Shown here: piece after piece, positions 37,797-44,462 of the stretch
Layout of the letters: each line of letters opens with the position of its first letter
Position numbering within the stretch: the first letter of the stretch is position 1
Assembly: GCA_021845685.1 (NCBI GenBank)
Contig: JAJZVN010000003.1
Coordinates: 62,001 to 126,000, forward strand
DNA from: a bacterium
GTDB lineage: Bacteria > SZUA-79 > Acidulodesulfobacterales > Acidulodesulfobacteraceae
Length of the DNA stretch: 64,000 bases
Reading direction: 5' to 3'
Made by a program: the position numbers and the translations under genes
The notes under the pieces: model-generated
Seen by the model: the letters and a program-made list of their open reading frames with translations, nothing else
Database searches by the model: none
Told to the model about the DNA's origin: nothing

Positions 37797-38960
37797 TTAG
37801 CCGTTAACAATCTTTGACACTTTTTGAGCACCGTCAGCAAGGCTATTTCCAACAATAAAATTTAAACCTGAATTTTCTAACAGCTCAGACGCCTTATCGG
37901 CATTAGTACCTTCAAGCCTTATAACGACAGGCAGTTTCAATCCTATATTTTTTGCAGCCGTAATTACGCCGTCTGCTACCATATCGCATTTTACAATTCC
38001 GCCGAAAATATTAATAAAAATAGCTCTTACATTTTTGTCCGATAATAAAATATTAAAAGCTGTTTCTACTCTTTTGCTGTCGGCTGTGCCTCCTACGTCA
38101 AGAAAATTTGCGGGCGCTGCACCGAATTCTTTGATTGTATCCATCGTAGCCATAGCAAGCCCCGCTCCGTTTACCATACATCCTACATTCCCTTCAAGCC
38201 TTATATAGTTAAGTCCTACACTTTTGGCTTTTATTTCAAGCGGGTCCTCTTCGTCTTCGTCAATAAAATCGTTATAATAAGGATGCCTGAATGCAGCATT
38301 GTCATCAAGTGCGATTTTTGCATCAAGAGGTATAAGATTCCCGTTTCCCGTTAAAATAAGAGGATTAATTTCAAGCATTGACATATCCTCGGCTAAAAAT
38401 GCGCTATACAATAAGTTGACAAGATTATTAAATTCGCTAAATATAGATTTATCAAAATTCAAAAATAAAAACATTTTTAAAACATGATATGATTTGATAC
38501 CGTAAGAATGGTTTATTAAAACCGTAAGAATTTTCTCAGGGGAATTTTTTGATATTTCTTCTATTTCCATTCCTCCTTCTGCACTAACCACAAATGCAAT
38601 ATTAGAAGTTTTTCTGTCAATAGTTATGGATAAATAAAATTCTTTTTTGATATCCGCACCTTCTTCTATAAGCACTTTACGGACGACCTTACCTTCTTTA
38701 CCTGTTTGGGCAGTTATTAATGTCATTCCTATCATTTGCTCGGTAATAGACTTAGCATCATCTGCCGTTTTAGCAATTTTAACCCCGCCCGCCTTGCCTC
38801 TTCCGCCTGCATGCACCTGAGCTTTAACTACAACTGCCTGCGAACCCAAATTAATTGCCGCATTATAAGCTTCATTTCCGCTATGGCATAAAATTGAGCG
38901 TAAAATTTTAATATTGTTTTTTGTCAATAATTCTTTTGCTTGATATTCATGGATATCCAT
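37797..38960 (-). CDS. sucC: succinyl-CoA synthetase beta subunit
   Basis: SucC holds the nucleotide-binding ATP-grasp domain. The 387-residue protein has M-D-I-H-E-Y-Q-A-K-E-L-L, K-A-Q-V-H-A-G-G-R-G-K-A-G-G-V, E-I-N-P-L-I-L-T, D-D-N-A-A-F-R-H and G-L-A-M-A-T-M-D with F-L-D-V-G-G in the C-terminal domain. Nucleotide specificity (ATP or GTP) cannot be decided reliably by eye. It is 272 bases downstream of the fumarase beta gene; that gap carries a palindromic repeat (39069-39148). Confidence 0.97.
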   Translation of the reverse strand: MDIHEYQAKELLTKNNIKILRSILCHSGNEAYNAAINLGSQAVVVKAQVHAGGRGKAGGVKIAKTADDAKSITEQMIGMTLITAQTGKEGKVVRKVLIEEGADIKKEFYLSITIDRKTSNIAFVVSAEGGMEIEEISKNSPEKILTVLINHSYGIKSYHVLKMFLFLNFDKSIFSEFNNLVNLLYSAFLAEDMSMLEINPLILTGNGNLIPLDAKIALDDNAAFRHPYYNDFIDEDEEDPLEIKAKSVGLNYIRLEGNVGCMVNGAGLAMATMDTIKEFGAAPANFLDVGGTADSKRVETAFNILLSDKNVRAIFINIFGGIVKCDMVADGVITAAKNIGLKLPVVIRLEGTNADKASELLENSGLNFIVGNSLADGAQKVSKIVNG

Positions 38961-39068
38961 AATTAATTAAATCCCTATTATTAATATTTATTTATTTATT
39001 TAAATATTTAATTAAATAAATGCTTAAAAACTGAATCAAACAATTATATTAATTTATAAACATTAACA

Positions 39069-39148
39069 CTTCCATAAGAAACTTCATGAGGCTATAAGCC
39101 GAGGCCGAAAGCTAAACGGTCATCCAGAAAATAAATTTCTATGGAAAG
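39069..39148. repeat. palindromic dispersed repeat (REP/MITE-like)
   Basis: About 80 bases have imperfect inverted ends: CTTCCATAAGAAA (39069-39081) opposite TTTCTATGGAAAG (39136-39148). Inside is GGCTATAAGCC, a small hairpin. The sequence around ATCCAGAAAATA (39122-39133) matches the element near 40987. It lies in the fumB-sucC gap, which otherwise holds only AT-rich DNA. Confidence 0.45.
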
Positions 39149-39232
39149 ATTAAAGATAAAATTTAAATTTATTATTTTTTTATAATTTATACTATTATGT
39201 TGTTATTAATTTAATAAAAAATTTTAAAAAAG

Positions 39233-39793
39233 CTATTTAAATTTGCCTGCAAATTTTGATTTTCCTTCATCGTATAAATCACCGCCGAAAATATCGTTTA
39301 CTACTACCGCCGGAAAATCTTCAACCGTCAATTCCCTTATTGCCTCTGATAATAGTTCTTCATATGCAATAACCTTAGAAGATTTAATAGATTTTGCAAT
39401 TAAAGCACCCGCCCCCCCGATTGCGCCAAAATATACCGCTTTATATTTTTTGACGGCATCTTTGACTTCAATTGACCTTTTACCTTTGCCTATCATTCCT
39501 TTAAGTCCGTATTCCATGAGAACCGGAGCATACTTATCCATTCGGTAGCTTGTAGTAGGACCTGCAGAACCGATAACTTCACCGGGTTTTGCAGGAGACG
39601 GTCCCACATAATAAATAATTTGTCCTTTAATATCAAAAGGCAAAGGTTTGTTTTCAAAAATTAGGGCGGTAAGTCTTCTGTGCGCTTCGTCTCTTGCCGT
39701 ATAAATTGTTCCGCTGATCAATACTTCGTCGCCTGTTTTGAGCCCCGCAATAACATCTTCGGTTAAAGGAGCCTTGATTTTTTTAAATTCCAT
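39233..39793 (-). CDS. fumB: fumarate hydratase class I, beta subunit (C-terminal domain)
   Basis: This is the swivelling half of the two-subunit, iron-sulphur class I fumarase. The 186-residue protein has G-D-E-V-L-I-S-G-T-I-Y-T-A-R-D-E-A-H, Y-Y-V-G-P-S-P, the G-P-T-T-S-Y-R-M-D motif and G-K-G-K-R. The L-tartrate dehydratase beta subunit has the same domain, so the substrate is inferred from context (adjacent SCS and OGOR). It starts 12 bases after the alpha gene without a ribosome-binding site. The symbol refers to the two-subunit nomenclature and not to the E. coli FumB isozyme. Confidence 0.92.
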   Translation of the reverse strand: MEFKKIKAPLTEDVIAGLKTGDEVLISGTIYTARDEAHRRLTALIFENKPLPFDIKGQIIYYVGPSPAKPGEVIGSAGPTTSYRMDKYAPVLMEYGLKGMIGKGKRSIEVKDAVKKYKAVYFGAIGGAGALIAKSIKSSKVIAYEELLSEAIRELTVEDFPAVVVNDIFGGDLYDEGKSKFAGKFK

Positions 39794-39805
39794 TTTGTTG
39801 TTTTT

Positions 39806-40645
39806 TTATAAAATAATTTCTCCGTGTCTATGAGAATGACATTCTATATTAACGGCCGCGGGCATGCTGGCAATATGACAAGGTTCTTTGATTATATGTA
39901 CTGCAAGAACCGTGCATACCCCGCCAAATCCCATAGGTCCAGTGCCTATATTATTGACTTTTTTGTATATAGTTTTTTCAATTTCAGCAAGTTCTTTGTC
40001 AGGATTGATTGTCCCGATATTTCTAAAAAGCGCTTTTTTTGCTATTACGGCAGACCTTTCAAAGTTGCCTCCTATACCGATACCGATAATATTAGGCGGA
40101 CACGGATTTGGTCCTGCTATTTCCATGGTTTCAACGGCAAAATCAATAATTCCTTTAATTCCGTCGGACGGTTTCATCATTTTTATTCTGCTCATATTTT
40201 CGCTGCCGCCGCCTTTAGCCGCATATGATATCTTTAATTTATCTCCGCTGACAAATTCATAATGTATTATAGCAGGCGTATTGTCTCCTATATTTTTCCG
40301 AGTTAAAGGATCGCATGTTGATTTTCTCAGGTATCCGGCTTCGTAGCCTCTTCGAGTTCCTTCATTGATGCTTTCGGTTATAGTTCCGCCTTCTATTCTG
40401 ACGTCGCTTCCTATCTCTACAAAAAAAACAGCCAACCCCGTATCCTGACATAGAGGCTTATTTTCATTTTTTGCTATTTCGGCATTTTTAATAATTTTAT
40501 TTAAAACACTCTTTCCTGATTCAGAAATTTCAATATTTAAAGAATTACCGAGACTTTCGGCAACATCTTCGGGAAGATTGGAAGCCGCATGTGCAATTAA
40601 ATCTATAACAGCGTTTGAAATTTGATTATATGTAATTATTTTCAT
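39806..40645 (-). CDS. fumA: fumarate hydratase class I, alpha subunit (N-terminal domain)
   Basis: The alpha subunit binds the [4Fe-4S] cluster that activates fumarate/malate. The 279-residue protein has the cluster cysteines in P-L-C-Q-D-T-G, R-K-S-T-C-D-P and G-P-N-P-C-P-P-N-I-I-G-I-G-I-G-G, and N-x-G-x-G-P-M-G-F-G-G. Oxygen-sensitive fumarase fits anaerobic or microaerobic life. AAGGA lies 11 bases upstream of the ATG. Its first 17 codons and 104 upstream bases are repeated exactly at 40792-40946. Confidence 0.94.
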   Translation of the reverse strand: MKIITYNQISNAVIDLIAHAASNLPEDVAESLGNSLNIEISESGKSVLNKIIKNAEIAKNENKPLCQDTGLAVFFVEIGSDVRIEGGTITESINEGTRRGYEAGYLRKSTCDPLTRKNIGDNTPAIIHYEFVSGDKLKISYAAKGGGSENMSRIKMMKPSDGIKGIIDFAVETMEIAGPNPCPPNIIGIGIGGNFERSAVIAKKALFRNIGTINPDKELAEIEKTIYKKVNNIGTGPMGFGGVCTVLAVHIIKEPCHIASMPAAVNIECHSHRHGEIIL

Positions 40646-40749
40646 ATTATTAATAATCCTTAAAAATCAATGTTCTTATTATTTTACACATTTATAAAAT
40701 AATTTCAAGAAAAAAATAAATAATAAAATAATTTTTTAATTTTAATTTA
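40595..40749. repeat. 155-bp duplication, copy 1 (fumA start and promoter)
   Basis: This block covers the first 51 bases of the fumarase alpha gene and the 104 bases in front of it. An identical block occurs at 40792-40946 (offset 197, no mismatch by eye). The block contains an AAGGA ribosome-binding site for the minus-strand gene and probably its promoter. Confidence 0.95.
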
Positions 40750-40776
40750 TTAATAACCTTTATCTGACTGAATGAT

Positions 40777-40842
40777 TCATGTATAATTTATAATTAAATC
40801 TATAACAGCGTTTGAAATTTGATTATATGTAATTATTTTCAT
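40777..40842 (-). pseudogene. truncated fumA start created by the duplication
   Basis: Copy 2 carries the fumarase ATG, its ribosome-binding site and 17 codons identical to the real gene. It then runs into the unique spacer for 4 codons and stops (TGA). The 21-residue product would be nonfunctional, but if translated it could act as an upstream ORF for the operon. Confidence 0.7.
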
Positions 40843-40946
40843 ATTATTAATAATCCTTAAAAATCAATGTTCTTATTATTTTACACATTTATAAAATAAT
40901 TTCAAGAAAAAAATAAATAATAAAATAATTTTTTAATTTTAATTTA
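40792..40946. repeat. 155-bp duplication, copy 2
   Basis: Second identical copy, separated from the first by 42 unique bases. Copy 2 is upstream of copy 1 for the fumarase operon, so it probably provides an extra promoter. The 492-base gap to the glycosyltransferase also contains a palindromic repeat (40959-41060) and AT-rich DNA; no other gene is visible. Confidence 0.95.
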
Positions 40947-40958
40947 ATTTTAGACCTC

Positions 40959-41060
40959 AATCCTGTAATAGAAACTACTATCCGTTATCCAGAAAATACC
41001 TTTATAGAAGTAATTATTTTCTATCGCAGAATTAAGAAAATAAATTCCTATTGCAGAATT
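40959..41060. repeat. palindromic dispersed repeat with AATCCTGTAATAG ends
   Basis: The left end AATCCTGTAATAGAAA (40959-40974) and the right end TTCCTATTGCAGAATT (41045-41060) are inverted repeats matching at 13 of 16 positions. A second copy of the right-end motif (TTTTCTATCGCAGAATTAAG) occurs about 28 bases before it. ATCCAGAAAATA at 40987-40998 is shared with the element at 39069-39148, and the AATCCTGTAATA core is shared with the palindrome at 4453-4518. Confidence 0.5.
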
Positions 41061-41137
41061 AAAGTTTATATATTATATATAAATCATAATATATAATATA
41101 TAATATATACGACAATATTAATAACAACAACAACAAG

Positions 41138-42568
41138 ATGAAGACGCATGAAACTTTAAAATCTGATAATAAACCGTATAAAATTTTTATTGATGCGAGG
41201 CTTATGTTTTATGCCGGCATAGGCAGATACCAGCGAGAATTTATACTTAATGTTTTAAAAAATAATACAAATAATGAAAGGAATAAAATTAATGCAAAAA
41301 ATGAAATTAATCTAAAATTTTATTTGCTCGGAGATAAAAATAAAATCAATCAATTTATATCTTCAAATGATTTGCCGGAGGATAAATTTATCGTAATAAA
41401 CAATACATCAAAAAAATATTCTTTTAAAGAACAGTTTTCCCTTTTTTTTATATTATTATATTACAGAAAAAAAATAGACCTGTTTTTTTTTCCGCATTAT
41501 AACATTTCAATCTTTTATATACCAAAAAATTCAATAGTTACAGTGCATGATTTAACTTTTTATAGATTTTCTAATTATACTTGGAAATTTAAAACAGCTG
41601 TCGGAAAATTTGTTCTAAAAAGAGTTTTAAAAAAAACTAAAAAAGCGATAACCGTTTCTAATTATGTTAAAAATGATATAATAAATATGTTTGACAAAAT
41701 AGGCGGATTAAATCTTCAAAATAAAATTAAAGTTATATATCCTGGGTATAGTTTATTTTTTAGCAGCCATGCAGACAAAAATATAACTTATGCGATTAAA
41801 GAAATCAATGGTGCAGAAGACACAGGAGACGCTGAATATAAATATAAATCATATAAAAAAAAATTTAATTTTGATAATAAACTGCCGGATAGCCTAAAAC
41901 AAAATATTTCCTATCCTTATATACTTTATCTTGGAAACAGAAAAAAACATAAAAATATATTAAATTTGATTAAAGCTTTTAAATTAATAAAAGATATTCC
42001 GCAAAATCATAAAAATAATCAATTAGACATAAAAAATAAAGTCAATAATGATAATGATAATGATAATGATAATGAAGATAGTTATAAAAATATGTCAATC
42101 GGCAATACTTATGAATTATGCGAAAATTTCCAAAATTTAAAACTTGTATTAATAGGTTCAAGATTTAAAAAATATGATTTTATTGACGAATTTATAAAAA
42201 AAGAAAATATAGGAGATATTATTCAGCTTTCAAATATTTCCGATGAAGAAGCCAAAATTTATTATGAAAATGCTAAAGCGTTTACATTTATTTCAATAAG
42301 CGAAGGTTTCGGTTTCGCTCCTCTGGAAGCCGCGGTTTGCGGCGCACCTTTAATACTTGCTAACGCAGGTGCGCTTCCGGAGGTATTTAAAGATGCAGCT
42401 CTTTTTGCAGACCCTTTTAATATTGAAGGCATAGCAGATTCAATTAAAAAAGTGCTCACCGACGAAAATTTGAGAAATGATTTAAAGAAAAAATCTTTAG
42501 CCCTGTCAAATAAATATTCATATAAAAAAATGGCTTCTGAAATGCTGGATTATTTTATTTGCGATTAA
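41138..42568 (+). CDS. glycosyltransferase family 4 (GT-B) protein
   Basis: The 476-residue protein has a GT-B fold of the GT4 type. The N-terminal half begins I-F-I-D-A-R-L-M-F-Y-A-G-I-G-R-Y and contains V-T-V-H-D-L-T-F and K-A-I-T-V-S-N-Y-V-K-N-D. The C-terminal nucleotide-sugar domain has Y-I-L-Y-L-G-N-R-K-K-H-K-N and S-E-G-F-G-F-A-P-L-E-A-A-V-C-G-A-P (the E-x7-E motif). The donor and acceptor are unknown; surface polysaccharide is the usual role. Residues about 293-317 are an N/D/K-rich insertion containing an AATGAT hexamer tract. No ribosome-binding site is visible. Confidence 0.88.
   Translation: MKTHETLKSDNKPYKIFIDARLMFYAGIGRYQREFILNVLKNNTNNERNKINAKNEINLKFYLLGDKNKINQFISSNDLPEDKFIVINNTSKKYSFKEQFSLFFILLYYRKKIDLFFFPHYNISIFYIPKNSIVTVHDLTFYRFSNYTWKFKTAVGKFVLKRVLKKTKKAITVSNYVKNDIINMFDKIGGLNLQNKIKVIYPGYSLFFSSHADKNITYAIKEINGAEDTGDAEYKYKSYKKKFNFDNKLPDSLKQNISYPYILYLGNRKKHKNILNLIKAFKLIKDIPQNHKNNQLDIKNKVNNDNDNDNDNEDSYKNMSIGNTYELCENFQNLKLVLIGSRFKKYDFIDEFIKKENIGDIIQLSNISDEEAKIYYENAKAFTFISISEGFGFAPLEAAVCGAPLILANAGALPEVFKDAALFADPFNIEGIADSIKKVLTDENLRNDLKKKSLALSNKYSYKKMASEMLDYFICD
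42047..42070 (+). repeat. in-frame AATGAT hexamer tract (4 units)
   Basis: Four AATGAT units (encoding N-D) lie inside the glycosyltransferase gene and extend the low-complexity loop. Because the unit is 6 bases, slippage changes the length without shifting the frame. Confidence 0.8.
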
Positions 42569-42660
42569 TAATAAAATTAAAATACATTAAATTTTAAAAT
42601 AAACAAAATTTTTTAATAATTGTAAATTACAAACTAAAGCAAAAAGGAGAAATTAATATT

Positions 42661-43647
42661 ATGGGGTTAAAAATCGGATTTATCGGGGCAGGAAATATGG
42701 CATTCGGTTTAATAAAGGGAATAATGAATAATAAAAATATAAAAGATGCCGGTATATTTATATATGACCCGTCATTAGAAAGGCAGGAGTTTATGAAAGA
42801 CAGCTTTAACACTGCAATTTTAAACAGCGTAGGCGAAGTAGTCGAAAATGCGGATATTGTTTTTATAGCAGTCAAGCCTAATGTGGTTGCAGATGTTTTA
42901 AACATAGCGGCAGATACTATTATACGTATGTATAATGAAGTCTTTAGCAGCAATGATAACCCCGATAATATAAAAAAGGCTGGCTCATCAGCAGGCTCAT
43001 CAATAAATATATTAGATGATATTGTCGACGGCGATAATAATAATGATAATTCTAATAATGCCGCGAACAAGACAATTAAAGATATTATTTTTGTTTCTAT
43101 AGCAGGCGGCGTAAGGATAGAAGCGATTGACAGAGTATTTCATGAAAAATTCCGCGGTAAATATAATCCTAAAATTATCAGAATTATGCCTAATATAAAT
43201 TCGCTTGCAGGAAAAGGGATGAGCGCTGTTTGCTATAATAATGCCGTCAAAGAAGAAGACTATAATAAAGTAAAAAATATTCTTGAAATGTCTTCAAAAG
43301 TTTTAGTCCTTGAAGAAAAATATTTTGATGCAGTAACCGCTGTAAGCGGAAGCGGTCCCGCATATTTCTTTTTGATTGCCGAAGGTTTTATTGAAGCAGC
43401 CGTTAAACTTGGACTGCCCAGACATATTGCGTCTATTCTATCTATACAAACGCTGGCAGGATCGGGAGAGCTTTTAAATTCCGAAGAATTTAGCAAATAC
43501 TCAACTAAAGACCTTAAGGATTTGGTGACTTCACCAGGAGGTACTACGGCATACGGTCTAAACAAGCTTGAAGAAGGCAGAATTAAATATGTTATAGATT
43601 CCGCCGTTAATGCAGCCTATTTGCGTTCCAAGGAACTTGGAAATTAA
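42661..43647 (+). CDS. proC: pyrroline-5-carboxylate reductase with low-complexity insertion
   Basis: ProC reduces P5C to proline with NAD(P)H. The 328-residue protein has the Rossmann motif G-F-I-G-A-G-N-M-A, V-F-I-A-V-K-P, S-I-A-G-G-V, R-I-M-P-N and the C-terminal helical P5CR domain with V-S-G-S-G-P-A-Y-F-F and S-P-G-G-T-T-A. It is about 55 residues longer than usual because of an N/D/S-rich insertion at about 92-137, between the two cofactor-domain strands. AAGGAG lies 10 bases before the ATG. maf follows after 2 bases. Confidence 0.94.
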   Translation: MGLKIGFIGAGNMAFGLIKGIMNNKNIKDAGIFIYDPSLERQEFMKDSFNTAILNSVGEVVENADIVFIAVKPNVVADVLNIAADTIIRMYNEVFSSNDNPDNIKKAGSSAGSSINILDDIVDGDNNNDNSNNAANKTIKDIIFVSIAGGVRIEAIDRVFHEKFRGKYNPKIIRIMPNINSLAGKGMSAVCYNNAVKEEDYNKVKNILEMSSKVLVLEEKYFDAVTAVSGSGPAYFFLIAEGFIEAAVKLGLPRHIASILSIQTLAGSGELLNSEEFSKYSTKDLKDLVTSPGGTTAYGLNKLEEGRIKYVIDSAVNAAYLRSKELGN

Positions 43648-43649
43648 AA

Positions 43650-44396
43650 ATGATTAAGCCGCGTATAATTTTAGCGTCGTCCTCGCCTCGCAGAATAGAC
43701 ATTTTAAAAGAACATAAAATTAATTTTATTTCTAAAGAACATAAAATTATTAATGAACCTGAATATTCAAGCGGCACTGAACCTTGCGAATTTGTAAAAA
43801 ATATTGCGCTTGATAAAGCTAAAAGTATTGAAAGCTATTATCCCGATGATTTTATTATAGGCTCTGATACCATAGTTATACTAGATAATTCAATGAACAG
43901 ATATAAAAATTTTTTTACCGATTTTAATTCTGATATTGATGACATATTATACAATAAAACCAAAAATGCAAATAGCAGAATCAATAAAAGCATAAATAAC
44001 AGCGTAAAAAATATAAATAGCTGTAATCAAAATGAAGATATATGTCATCCGTCCCTTATATCTTTGGGTAAACCGAAAGATATAGTTTCCGCTTTCAATA
44101 TGTTGAATATGCTATCCGATAATATTCATAATGTTTATACCGGCATTGCGCTAATTAATAAAAACAGGCAAATTTATGAATTTTCTTATGATAAAACCGA
44201 GGTTAAAATAAAAAACTTATCCGATGAAGAAATATATAATTATATAAATAAATTTAAACCTTTTGATAAAGCAGGATCATATGGAATTCAAGATTCTCAA
44301 GATATTGTAGAATCATATGCGGGTTCTTATAAAAATGTAGAAGGGTTATGTATAGAAAAATTAATCCCTCTTTTAAAGAAATATAATTTAATGTAA
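43650..44396 (+). CDS. maf: Maf family nucleotide pyrophosphatase with insertion
   Basis: Maf-like proteins hydrolyse dTTP/UTP or modified nucleotides and are linked to septum formation. The 248-residue protein has the signature L-A-S-S-S-P-R-R (residues 9-15), the E-P motif, A-L-D-K-A, I-I-G-S-D-T-I-V (D73) and the C-terminal F-K-P-F-D-K-A-G-S-Y-G-I-Q-D. Residues about 80-136 are an N/K/S/D-rich insertion in a loop where the family normally has L-G-K-P. The C-terminal part resumes at L-G-K-P-K-D. It starts 2 bases after proC. Confidence 0.92.
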   Translation: MIKPRIILASSSPRRIDILKEHKINFISKEHKIINEPEYSSGTEPCEFVKNIALDKAKSIESYYPDDFIIGSDTIVILDNSMNRYKNFFTDFNSDIDDILYNKTKNANSRINKSINNSVKNINSCNQNEDICHPSLISLGKPKDIVSAFNMLNMLSDNIHNVYTGIALINKNRQIYEFSYDKTEVKIKNLSDEEIYNYINKFKPFDKAGSYGIQDSQDIVESYAGSYKNVEGLCIEKLIPLLKKYNLM

Positions 44397-44408
44397 TTTA
44401 TGTTTTAC

Positions 44409-44450
44409 GCAGGCGGCTTTTAGCCTGCTCATCCCATCTGCCTTTAGGCA
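44409..44450. terminator. double hairpin between converging maf and topA
   Basis: GCAGGC/GCCTGC (44409-44428) and TGCCTTTAGGCA (44439-44450) are two GC-rich stems in the 66-base convergent gap, near TATAAATTATAATTA. They probably terminate transcription from either side. They resemble REP-type repeats, but no second copy was found in the window. Confidence 0.5.
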
Positions 44451-44462
44451 TATAAATTATAA

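Noticed and set aside
39824-40262. Two overlapping plus-strand ORFs of 134 and 124 codons
   Set aside because: They lie antisense to the fumarase alpha gene, whose catalytic motifs are complete. They reflect codon bias on the opposite strand.
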